From Desulfobacterales bacterium (GTDB taxonomy: Bacteria; Desulfobacterota; Desulfobacteria; Desulfobacterales; C00003060), in the NCBI GenBank assembly GCA_020347085.1, contig CP070769.1, positions 1,631,164 through 1,641,206 on the forward strand: a stretch of DNA of 10,043 bases, given 5' to 3'. This document shows positions 1-6,121 of the stretch, piece after piece. A program made the position numbers and the translations under genes. Below the pieces are notes generated by a model. That model was given only the letters and a program-made list of their open reading frames with translations, had not been told where the DNA came from and made no database searches. Position 1 is the first letter of the stretch; every line of letters starts with the position of its first letter.

Positions 1-480
1 ATCGACCACCTTGACCTTGCCAAGAAAAGGGCTAAAGATCAGTGTGAACTGTCTGCCGTCCTCTGCCCCAAGGTGGATGACCGATGGCTCCATATACCCT
101 TGCTTGGTAAAGAGAATGGCTATACTCCCGGCCGTCTCCTTACCCTTGCCCTTGCGCCAAACATCTAGTATACGAACTCCCTTTGGGAGCGTAATAGCCT
201 TTTCGTGTGCCACTGTTCGTTCTTCGGCGGTTATGTCTGCCGAATCTATCCAAAACTGATTAGATTCAAGATCAAAATTTAGTGCATAGAATTTCTGCTC
301 CCGGATGGCCTCATTTCTCAACGTTCTGACGGTCCCCACCATCCGGCGTACTGTGCCTCTTAAGTCATCGGTCAAGGTCGCGTAACGAAGTCTGGGGACG
401 GATAGAAGCAGTGTCAGCCCGATGAGTGAGATGACAACAATCAACTCGATGAGTGTAAAACCCTTTTTTTGAGGGTTCAA
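1..480 (-). CDS. gspH: Type II secretion minor pseudopilin GspH (3' end outside window)
   Basis: The gene is read from a TTG at 478-480 and is open for 160 codons to the window edge, so the C-terminus is missing. The N-terminus is a type III prepilin signal: a short leader with two lysines ends in Gly7, then FTLIE with Glu at mature position +5, then a hydrophobic stretch ending near VPRLRY. Prepilin peptidase should cleave after Gly7. GspH is a minor pseudopilin near the tip of the periplasmic pseudopilus. The following region has the Asp/Arg-rich helix and beta-rich body expected of GspH. An in-frame TAA lies five codons upstream and there is no ATG between, so TTG is the only common start; an AAGGAG at 492-497 precedes it by 11 nt. 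It follows gspG with a 91-nt gap, the usual F-G-H order. The assignment to GspH rather than another minor pseudopilin rests on length and position. Confidence 0.85.
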   Translation of the reverse strand, partial: MNPQKKGFTLIELIVVISLIGLTLLLSVPRLRYATLTDDLRGTVRRMVGTVRTLRNEAIREQKFYALNFDLESNQFWIDSADITAEERTVAHEKAITLPKGVRILDVWRKGKGKETAGSIAILFTKQGYMEPSVIHLGAEDGRQFTLIFSPFLGKVKVVD

Positions 481-519
481 CGCAGGTTGGACTCCTTAGG
501 TTTTATTGTTTGGAAGCAA

Positions 520-540
520 ACCCCGTGCTTCGCGTGGGGT
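520..540. other. Intergenic hairpin between gspG and gspH
   Basis: A 9-bp stem (ACCCCGTGC paired with GCGTGGGGT, two G-U type pairs) closes a 3-nt TTC loop. It lies in the 91-nt gap between the gspG stop and the gspH start. On the transcribed minus strand it is not followed by a T-run, so it is unlikely to be a full intrinsic terminator. It may protect the abundant major-pseudopilin message or lower gspH expression; that role is inferred. Confidence 0.5.
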
Positions 541-571
541 CCCAAACTTTAACGTGGGAACTGACGCTCCT

Positions 572-1018
572 TTACTCAAGTTCCCAGCTATTTATATCTG
601 CATCATCACCCTCTCCTCCGGGTTCTGCGTCGGGACCGTAGGAGGAAAGGTCGTAATCGTCGTAAACGCCCGGGGCAAGATAGACGAATTCATTTCCCCA
701 CGGATCATTGGGGACCTTGCCTTTTTCCATATATCCCCCGTCCCGCCAGGCTCTCGGAAGCTGCCCTACTGTGGGGGCTTCAACCAGGGCCTGGAGACCT
801 TGCTCCGTTGTGGGATAAAAGCCGTTATCAAGTTTGTATAGCTTCAGGGCAGTTTCTATGCTTTGGATCTGAACCCTGGCCTGTACGCGTCTGGCCTGTT
901 CTGGTCTGCCCATGATTCGGGGAACAATCAGGGTGGCCAGAATCCCCAGAATGACCATCACAACCATGATTTCAATCAGGGTAAGGCCACACTCGTTGCC
1001 AAATTGCTCTCTTTTCAT
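572..1018 (-). CDS. gspG: Type II secretion major pseudopilin GspG
   Basis: This 148-residue protein is the major pseudopilin, which polymerises into the periplasmic pseudopilus that pushes folded exoproteins through the outer-membrane secretin. The leader ends at Gly11 and the mature protein begins LTLIE, with Glu16 at mature position +5. Leu replaces the more usual Phe at mature position +1. A hydrophobic helix runs over about residues 17-34 and ends at VPRIMGRPE. The family signatures follow: YKLDNGFYPTTEQGLQALV (62-79) and the DPWGNEFVYL block (105-114). The C-terminal loop (about 118-145) is rich in Asp and Gly and corresponds to the calcium-binding region of GspG. The ATG at 1018 has a GGAGG at 1025-1029. 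It is the second gene of the gspF-G-H cluster, 93 nt after gspF. Confidence 0.96.
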   Translation of the reverse strand: MKREQFGNECGLTLIEIMVVMVILGILATLIVPRIMGRPEQARRVQARVQIQSIETALKLYKLDNGFYPTTEQGLQALVEAPTVGQLPRAWRDGGYMEKGKVPNDPWGNEFVYLAPGVYDDYDLSSYGPDAEPGGEGDDADINSWELE

Positions 1019-1049
1019 AGCACCTCCAAATTACCCCCGAGTATTAGAA

Positions 1050-1063
1050 GGACCCCTTGGTCC
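1050..1063. other. Small hairpin between gspF and gspG
   Basis: GGACC and GGTCC form a perfect 5-bp stem around a CCTT loop in the 93-nt gap between gspF and gspG. No T-run follows on the minus strand. It lies about 20 nt upstream of the gspG ribosome binding site, so it would sit in the gspG untranslated leader. Confidence 0.35.
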
Positions 1064-1111
1064 ATGTTTCTATTCAATCACGCTGTCGCTTCATGACTCC
1101 CTATCTGGTTC

Positions 1112-2338
1112 TTAGCGGATCATCTGGTTCATTTCAAAAATAGGTAGTAAAATGGATATAACGATAAAAAGGATGACCAAACCCATGAGCAAGATCATGA
1201 CCGGCTCCAGCATGGAAGTCATGGCCATAATCTGAGATTCCACATCCCTCTCGTAGGTGTCTGCAATCTTACTCAACATCGTCTCCAGTTCCCCGCTTTG
1301 CTCGCCTACAAATATCATCTGCACCACAATGGAAGGGAACCATCGGCTCTGGGCAAGGGGGCTGGCAAGGCCTTTACCCGCCTGTATCTCTTCTACGGCA
1401 TTGTCAATCACGTCAGCAAGGATAACATTGTTGACAATGTTTCGGACGATCTGAAGCGCTGATATGAGTGGCACACCAGCCTGCAACAGGCTGCCGAGCG
1501 TCCTTCCAAACCGGGATATGGCGATCTTTCTGTTGATGGGCCCCATAATGGGGATACGGAGTTTGGCCTCATCCCAAACGTAATGACCCCTTGGGGTCTT
1601 TTTCAACTGCCTTATTATTAGAAGACTCATGGATAGACCCAACAGGATCAGCCACCAAAAAGACTTCAGGAAATTGCTCACATTAATCAAAACGATGGTC
1701 GGAACGGGGAGGGCTTGCTGCATCTCAGTGAAGATCTGGGTAATATTCGGCACAATAAAAGTAATGAGGAAGAAGAGGACCAGCGTTCCGATAATGGACA
1801 TAAAGATCGGATAGGTCAACGCCGCCTTCAGGCGACCTCTCAAAGCCTGCTGGTGTTCGCCCAAATCGGCCAGACGATCCAAAACCACGTCAAGAGACCC
1901 AGACGCTTCGCCTGCACGCACCATATTCACATAGACATTTGAAAATGCTTTGGGGTGTTGGGATAGGGCGAAGGCCAGGCTGTTCCCTTCATTCACGGAT
2001 TCCTTTACCTGAGCCATGATCTTCTTAACGAGCGGATTGGTAAGCTGGGAGAGCAGTGCATCCAAAGATCCAACCAAGGGCACCCCTGCACTCAATAAGA
2101 TCGACAGTTGACGTGTGGCAATGGAAATCTCGGCTGGTTTGATTCGCTTGAGGATGCCTGATACCGATACCGGGCCAGAACGGATATCCTTGGGTTTCGA
2201 GGATGTCTCTTTTACATCGACTGGAAAAATGCCAGAGCCCCTGAGTTTCTGACGGGCTGCCAGCAGGCTGTCAGCATCAATGATGCCATTTACACTTTTT
2301 CCAGACTTATTAAGGGCTGTATATTCGTAAACAGGCAT
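1112..2338 (-). CDS. gspF: Type II secretion inner-membrane platform protein GspF
   Basis: GspF is the polytopic inner-membrane platform protein that links the secretion ATPase GspE to pseudopilus assembly. The 408-residue length matches the family. The N-terminus MPVYEYTAL is characteristic. Two T2SSF repeats are visible (about 70-197 and 272-393), with the related motifs LLSAGVPLVGSL (81-92) and LLQAGVPLISAL (284-295), and RAGEASGSL (141-149) against VGEQSGEL (344-351). Membrane segments lie near 175-197, 226-243 and 378-401, with large cytoplasmic domains between them. The ATG at 2338 fits the conserved N-terminus; a purine-rich GGGAGGGAG lies about 17-25 nt upstream, farther than usual. 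gspE, the common upstream neighbour, is not adjacent. A promoter-like site at 2428-2457 suggests gspF opens this transcript. Confidence 0.97.
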   Translation of the reverse strand: MPVYEYTALNKSGKSVNGIIDADSLLAARQKLRGSGIFPVDVKETSSKPKDIRSGPVSVSGILKRIKPAEISIATRQLSILLSAGVPLVGSLDALLSQLTNPLVKKIMAQVKESVNEGNSLAFALSQHPKAFSNVYVNMVRAGEASGSLDVVLDRLADLGEHQQALRGRLKAALTYPIFMSIIGTLVLFFLITFIVPNITQIFTEMQQALPVPTIVLINVSNFLKSFWWLILLGLSMSLLIIRQLKKTPRGHYVWDEAKLRIPIMGPINRKIAISRFGRTLGSLLQAGVPLISALQIVRNIVNNVILADVIDNAVEEIQAGKGLASPLAQSRWFPSIVVQMIFVGEQSGELETMLSKIADTYERDVESQIMAMTSMLEPVMILLMGLVILFIVISILLPIFEMNQMIR

Positions 2339-2392
2339 AACGCACCGGCTTTTTTCTCCCTCCCCGTCGGTCCAGGGACGAAGTTTTGCTCA

Positions 2393-2407
2393 AGAGTCGA
2401 GGACTCT
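2393..2407 (-). other. Leader hairpin upstream of gspF
   Basis: AGAGTC and GACTCT form a perfect 6-bp stem with a 3-nt loop. It lies between the predicted gsp transcription start (near 2421) and the gspF ATG, so it would fold in the 5' leader. No T-run follows on the minus strand, so simple intrinsic attenuation is not supported. Confidence 0.4.
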
Positions 2408-2427
2408 AATACGAGGCTATCCCAAAC

Positions 2428-2457
2428 ATGTTAACAATAATCACTGTTAAGTGTCAA
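2428..2457 (-). promoter_or_regulatory. Candidate sigma70 promoter and dyad operator for gspFGH
   Basis: On the minus strand a perfect TTGACA (2452-2457) is followed after 18 nt by TAACAT (2428-2433, four of six matches to TATAAT). The predicted start is near 2421, which gives an 80-nt leader before gspF. A dyad, TTAACA and TGTTAA separated by 8 nt (2431-2450), fills the spacer and overlaps the -10 box, an ideal place for a repressor. Two 12-bp direct repeats abut the -35 box on its upstream side. The promoter call rests on consensus matches only. Confidence 0.45.
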
Positions 2458-2483
2458 CTGTATGGGCCTCTGTATGGGCCTCT
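2458..2483. repeat. 12-bp tandem direct repeat upstream of the gsp -35 box
   Basis: CTGTATGGGCCT occurs twice without a gap (2458-2469 and 2470-2481), and two further bases continue the period. The repeats begin directly beside the -35 hexamer of the candidate gspF promoter. They could be a paired activator site or a chance small duplication; the position favours a regulatory role, but that is inferred. Confidence 0.6.
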
Positions 2484-3378
2484 CGAACATCCGGTATCTG
2501 GCGTCGTATCCAACATATTACGTTACGGATCTTTTCCTGCTGGGCACATGTGCTTAAGCTTTGGAAAAAGACCCTACATCAGCCCCTGGTTCCGGCGGTT
2601 ATGGCCATAAAGTGGGGTAGCGATTCCTTCAGTTGAAAAAGACTTGATTCAACCGTAAACGGGCGGCAAGAAAGCTGCGCAACACTAGCAACATCTTCAA
2701 GAGAGCGGTTTGGGCAACAGCCCGTAAAAACGTGACTTATGAGACCTTGCACAACCCCTTCCTAGTTGTTCCTATGGACTTTTTGACCCATCCATGAGCT
2801 TGCTCACTCCATCCTGGCACGTGGTGCCTCTTTTGGCGCAAGCTTCACTTTGTGTCAAGCCGTCAGGCGCAACCCTGGCGCCAACTCGGCCTAACAGCCT
2901 AAAACAGTTCAGGATTTGCCCACTGAAGCGGGCAGGTTCGTTTCCCCCGGATGGGTGCACAAAAAGCTCATGATGGTCGCTGAACTGGTTATGCAAAGGT
3001 CTTTTATGATCCCGCCCAATCTAAAACCACATCATATAGTATGTCAACAAAAATACTGCATAAAATGTTGTGTTTAGCAGCCAATGACCGTCCCATCTAT
3101 CGACTTTTTGCTCCGTATTCTTTTCGAAAAGTCTCTTCCCATAACGTATTTGTTTCCTCATTCTTATATTTCTGCGCTATTTCAATTCGTTAAACAGGAA
3201 AGGAACCAAGAACCCCTAGACTTCAGAGCTTTTATGTTTGAACTGCAACAGCGAGCACTAACCTCCCAGCAACGCGACCTGAGCTCGCCGAAGACGGGCT
3301 GCAGGAAGCTTCAACTTGAGACAATGCATGGGATGATAGGCGGAGAGAAACGAAATCAGTCGTAGGTGCCCAGAGATG
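2484..3378. other. Gene-poor region upstream of the gsp cluster
   Basis: No convincing gene was found here. The stretch holds the MITE-like element at 2741-3003. Positions 2484-2740 contain only short open frames without ribosome binding sites. The sequence TTGGGCAACAGCC at 2710-2722 recurs exactly at 5989-6001. Positions 3008-3378 are locally T-rich and hold one unsupported 93-codon frame (3084-3365) with no Shine-Dalgarno sequence and no recognisable domain. No clear terminator for the 3379-5886 operon was seen. Confidence 0.6.
2741..3003 (-). mobile_element. MITE-like dispersed element, copy 1, with TIRs and 4-bp duplication
   Basis: The left end reads GAGACCTTGCACAACC at 2741 and the right end, read on the minus strand from 3003, reads AAGACCTTTGCATAACC. 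These are imperfect terminal inverted repeats differing by two substitutions and one inserted T. TTAT lies directly outside both ends (2737-2740 and 3004-3007), as expected for a target-site duplication. The 263-bp interior has no transposase and is full of short hairpins: 2795-2806, 2816-2828, 2866-2882 and the GCCC/GGGC stem near 2921-2936. An inverted second copy starts at 9908; the two align for about 118 bp at roughly 83 percent identity with a single 1-nt gap. The end sequence recalls IS5-type elements, so movement by a transposase elsewhere is likely; that family link is inferred from memory of end sequences. Confidence 0.75.
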
Positions 3379-4365
3379 TTAAAATGACATTTGGTACGAT
3401 AGTAAAACGGTGGTGTCGTGCCGCGGTCCGGCCAGGGAAATCTTGATTCTCGAATGCTCTTCCAAGTACCTCAAAAAGCGATTTCTCTCATGCCGGTTGT
3501 ACTTATGTGCGCTGTTAACCGCACTGTAGATGTTGCCCGAATAGAAACCAACTTCAAATAAGGTAACGATGACACCAAGGGCATTCTGATCATGATCAAA
3601 GGCCTCATAAGCGGCAAAGATCAATGCGCCGTTGACCAAGAACGAGACCAATGCATCTCTGTATCTTTCGCAGTACAGGTGGCCTGCCCCAGGCACAATA
3701 GCAAACAGGCCAGCCGCTGCGGGATTCTTACGCTTGAGCTGTGTTTTTTTGTCGAGTTCTTGTAAGAACTGCTCGAGTTTGTATTTCTCTCGATTTTGAG
3801 GAGAAATCTTATTGAAGCAAACTTGCGCATTGTCCCATAACCCCTTTTCCAGATAAACCCAGCCACACTGATAATAGGCTTCATCTTTGACGTCTTGGTT
3901 AGGAGCAATGGTTATTAGATTCTCAAGATTAATGATCGCCGCATCATAGCGCCTGAGTTTGACATATGCCTGGCTTACTCCGAGATAAGACTCAAGAGTA
4001 TACCTCGAGGTGGGATATTTTTCTGTGAAGTCCCTGAAGGCCTCAATGGCTTCTTCATACCGTTCTCCTCTAAGATAGGCCGACCCGATTCTGTGCCTGG
4101 CAAGCTCAACTTCCTCAGACTCTGGAAAAAAATGTATGAACCGCTCGTATTCTCCGATGGCCCTGTAGTATTCCCCTTTGTGAAAATATTGTTCGGCAAA
4201 CTGAAATTGACGGTCGGGATCCAGCAGAACAGCCGAGCTAGGGTACGAATAGACAGGAAAAAGACAAATGCAAATGGCAAAGGCGGCTACAAGCCATCCT
4301 GTCCGCAAAATGGTAGCATCAGCGCTCACGGTGCCACCAGAAATCATTATTTTCCAGGGGATCAT
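3379..4365 (-). CDS. Exported TPR protein with hydrophobic C-terminal domain, overlapping yidD
   Basis: This protein of about 328 residues was not matched to a named gene. After a short lead, an arginine followed by a hydrophobic run (about 21-40) forms a signal peptide or membrane anchor. Residues 51-190 carry about four TPR units of the type seen in BamD and CpoB: a repeating pattern of Tyr-rich helices, with FAEQYFHKGEYYRAIGEYE near 56. The C-terminal part (213-300) differs: PAAAGLFAIVPGAGHLYC and SFLVNGALIFAAYEAF look like membrane-inserting hairpins, followed by GFYSGNIYSAVNSAHKYNR. The ATG at 4365 has a GGAG with 9-nt spacing; a GTG at 4329 is an alternative that would shorten the N-terminus by 12 residues. 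The gene overlaps yidD by 47 nt, so the two are translationally coupled and probably act together at the envelope. Confidence 0.85.
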   Translation of the reverse strand: MIPWKIMISGGTVSADATILRTGWLVAAFAICICLFPVYSYPSSAVLLDPDRQFQFAEQYFHKGEYYRAIGEYERFIHFFPESEEVELARHRIGSAYLRGERYEEAIEAFRDFTEKYPTSRYTLESYLGVSQAYVKLRRYDAAIINLENLITIAPNQDVKDEAYYQCGWVYLEKGLWDNAQVCFNKISPQNREKYKLEQFLQELDKKTQLKRKNPAAAGLFAIVPGAGHLYCERYRDALVSFLVNGALIFAAYEAFDHDQNALGVIVTLFEVGFYSGNIYSAVNSAHKYNRHERNRFLRYLEEHSRIKISLAGPRHDTTVLLSYQMSF

Positions 4366-4750
4366 AAAACCTTTCTCCCCCATTGCTGTAAACGACCGGC
4401 GCCGCGCGCATTTCATCCGCCTCATGGAGTAGCCGATCACAAGTCATTACCCATCCCATGATAAGCCCATGTTTTTCAAAACAGAGCCGACTGTATGCCG
4501 AACAGCTCGGATACATGGGGCATTCCTTGCCATCGACGGGGGAGATGTACTTCGCGTAGACCTTAACCAGGGTAAGAAGCGGGTTGTACCCATTTGGCGC
4601 TCGCTCGCAAGAGGCCTCGTTAGCACGCTCTTCCTCCCACGGTCCCTTGAACGGCTCAGCGGATACGCCCCTGACGAAGCTACCAGCAAGAAACAACACG
4701 AATATACACGGGTAAAGAATGCGCGTTCTCATGGTAAAGTAACAACCCAT
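4319..4750 (-). CDS. yidD: YidD-family protein with an N-terminal signal peptide
   Basis: Residues 58-118 form the YidD (DUF37) domain: LVKVYAKYISPVDGKECPMY, then PSCSAYS and a GWVMTCDRLLH helix. Cysteines at 77, 83, 90 and 104 include those of the family motif. Canonical YidD is about 85 residues, cytoplasmic at the inner membrane, and aids YidC/Sec membrane-protein insertion. This one is about 143 residues and begins with MRTRILYPCIFVLFLAGSF (7-25) ending in VSA before Glu32, which reads as a cleavable signal peptide. It may therefore act in the periplasm. The ATG at 4750 has a GGAG with 6-nt spacing; TTG at 4762 and ATG at 4732 are alternatives, and all keep the signal peptide. It lies 68 nt after the MetE-like gene and overlaps the TPR gene. 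It may be a paralogue rather than the cell's main YidD. Confidence 0.88.
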   Translation of the reverse strand: MGCYFTMRTRILYPCIFVLFLAGSFVRGVSAEPFKGPWEEERANEASCERAPNGYNPLLTLVKVYAKYISPVDGKECPMYPSCSAYSRLCFEKHGLIMGWVMTCDRLLHEADEMRAAPVVYSNGGERFYDPLENNDFWWHRER

Positions 4751-4818
4751 GCTGTGCTCCAAGCACGTTGTCAGAGAGACCTCCTTGTCCCAAAGCGAAG
4801 AAGCAGCGCCAGAAACGA

Positions 4819-5886
4819 TTAGGCTTGAGAGCGTAAGGTCTGTGACACCTCACGAGTCATCTCAAGCACCTTAATTGCGTGATCCAGGTTCAGGGAACCC
4901 GTGCCACAACTTGGCGTAATGAGAGACTGTGCCAGGATCTTTGCGTGCTCTATGCCTTGGGATTCCAGCTGACTGGCCTGTGATTTCCATTTTGCTACAA
5001 GGCTTGAGGCCGTTTCGTTTTCAATGTCCCTGCTATCTGAGGTCGGGACAATTCCCCACGCCAGGATTCGGCCTTGCTCCAGAAAGGTTCTGAGGGATGA
5101 TTCGTAGAGGGCTAGCCGGTCAAAGTAGCCGTACGCATCAAAGCTGAGTATATCTGCCGAGGAATCGAGGATCAAGGACCAATCCGTATTGGCGCATACG
5201 TGGACGCCGGCAAGGCCCCCTGCCTGATGTATGGCGTCAATGACTTCTGAAAGAACCCGGGCAATGTCTTCCCGAGATATACTAATAAAGGTGGAAGTCC
5301 CAAAGCCGGCCAGGCCTGGTTCATCTATGAAGATGATGGCAGGGATGCCCCATTGTGACAATTTTTCCACCTGCCAGCGTGCCTTTATGGCAAGGATTTT
5401 AACCACCACATCTATGAGCCGGTCATCATAGAACAGGGCTCGCTTGTTTTGGTCCGTCAATCCTGTTGCTAGGGTTACAGGCCCGGTGATCTGGCCATTG
5501 AGAGCTGCGGGGAGCTGTGGAGCTGATTTCATGCAGTCGAGCAGGGTGAAGAATCCTGTTGCAGTCTCAGGGGTTAGGACAAATCGCGTGCCGTCCAGAG
5601 GGGAGCCGCCCTCGGTTATCGCAAGGTAGTCCTCATAGAACTTGAGCAAGTCGTCCTCAAAAGTCGATCCTGAAGAATCAACCAAGACTCGGTCTTGGCT
5701 AAGCACAAGGCCGGGAATGCCAGGTGAGAATTGGGCCATCATACTCTCTTCTGGGTGAACCGGCAGCTGAACCCATAAAGGAATATCGGGTGTGTATTTG
5801 AAGACTATGTCATTAGCCTGGTGATGGTCGCTGATTGGAAGGCTTCCAATCAACAGCGCCAGCGCATTCCCTTTGAATCGCGTCAT
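4819..5886 (-). CDS. Short MetE-like (cobalamin-independent methionine synthase core) protein
   Basis: The 355-residue product corresponds to the catalytic C-terminal barrel of MetE without the N-terminal folate-binding duplicate, as in archaeal and anaerobe 'core' methionine synthases. Visible family features are IGSLP (13-17), which matches the substrate loop IGSFP of MetE, FIDEPGLAGFG (186-196), the zinc pair His229 and Cys231 in GVHVCANTDW, and Cys327 in TPSCGTGSL. The position of the third MetE zinc ligand, normally Glu, reads SFD, with Asp250. The family transfers a methyl group to homocysteine, in core forms probably from a corrinoid protein; the substrate here is not shown by sequence. 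The ATG at 5886 has AAAGGA with 6-nt spacing and replaces a longer frame starting at 5940 that lacks a ribosome site. It opens the operon with yidD and the TPR gene. Confidence 0.85.
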   Translation of the reverse strand: MTRFKGNALALLIGSLPISDHHQANDIVFKYTPDIPLWVQLPVHPEESMMAQFSPGIPGLVLSQDRVLVDSSGSTFEDDLLKFYEDYLAITEGGSPLDGTRFVLTPETATGFFTLLDCMKSAPQLPAALNGQITGPVTLATGLTDQNKRALFYDDRLIDVVVKILAIKARWQVEKLSQWGIPAIIFIDEPGLAGFGTSTFISISREDIARVLSEVIDAIHQAGGLAGVHVCANTDWSLILDSSADILSFDAYGYFDRLALYESSLRTFLEQGRILAWGIVPTSDSRDIENETASSLVAKWKSQASQLESQGIEHAKILAQSLITPSCGTGSLNLDHAIKVLEMTREVSQTLRSQA

Positions 5887-5962
5887 AACAGGTCCTTTTT
5901 TCCAATGATGTGATTCGTGATCGGTTACTGAGGGGAGCATGACATTGTTTGCAGTAAATAAG

Positions 5963-5988
5963 GCAGAAACCGTCCGGTCTCCGACTGC
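5963..5988 (-). other. Leader hairpin upstream of the MetE-like gene
   Basis: GAAACC and GGTCTC pair (one G-U type pair) around a GTCC loop, and outer GCA and TGC arms extend the stem past a bulge. It lies between a candidate promoter (6009-6038) and the gene start. The leader does not match a SAM or cobalamin riboswitch that I can recognise. Confidence 0.35.
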
Positions 5989-6008
5989 TTGGGCAACAGC
6001 CTGTTTCG

Positions 6009-6038
6009 ATTAAACTATCAAATCTTTCCCTCAGTCAC
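6009..6038 (-). promoter_or_regulatory. Candidate promoter for the MetE-like/yidD/TPR operon
   Basis: On the minus strand GTGACT (6033-6038) is followed after 18 nt by TTTAAT (6009-6014, five of six matches to the -10 consensus). The start would be near 6002, leaving a leader of about 115 nt. This is the best consensus match in the 235-bp divergent gap; the -35 box is only a four-of-six match. Confidence 0.3.
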
Positions 6039-6082
6039 ACGCCTAACATAATCGGCCCCTTCGGGCAAGGAGGTTATTGTCC

Positions 6083-6111
6083 TTGACTCGATCGCCTAGA
6101 TGGTAGATAAT
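6083..6111 (+). promoter_or_regulatory. Strong sigma70-type promoter for the J-domain gene
   Basis: TTGACT (6083-6088) and GATAAT (6106-6111) are separated by exactly 17 nt, and each matches its consensus in five of six bases. Transcription should begin near 6118, only about 4 nt before the ATG at 6122. There is no Shine-Dalgarno sequence before that ATG, so the message may be leaderless. Confidence 0.6.
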
Positions 6112-6121
6112 TCTTCATGAA

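Noticed and set aside
2648..2770. Basic, open stretch on the plus strand that looked like the tail of a decayed transposase
   Set aside because: It has no start codon and no motif that can be tied to a transposase family; the likeness is too weak to call a pseudogene.
2811..2830. TGGCAC near 2815 as a sigma54 promoter
   Set aside because: The -12 part (TTGC at the right spacing) is missing and the TGGCAC is one arm of a hairpin in the repeat.
2772..2996. 74-codon frame on the minus strand inside the repeat, which could be called a hypothetical protein
   Set aside because: It starts with TTG without a ribosome site, lies wholly within the MITE-like element, and the second copy is frameshifted and stops after nine codons.
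3084..3365. 93-codon frame on the plus strand in the gene-poor region
   Set aside because: It has no Shine-Dalgarno sequence, no recognisable domain and a composition unlike the neighbouring genes.
4469..4822. 117-codon frame on the plus strand opposite yidD
   Set aside because: It is antisense to a clear YidD domain and has no ribosome site or family features.
5887..6121. Possible SAM or cobalamin riboswitch before the MetE-like gene
   Set aside because: Only a single modest hairpin is seen; the conserved core elements of those riboswitches could not be found.
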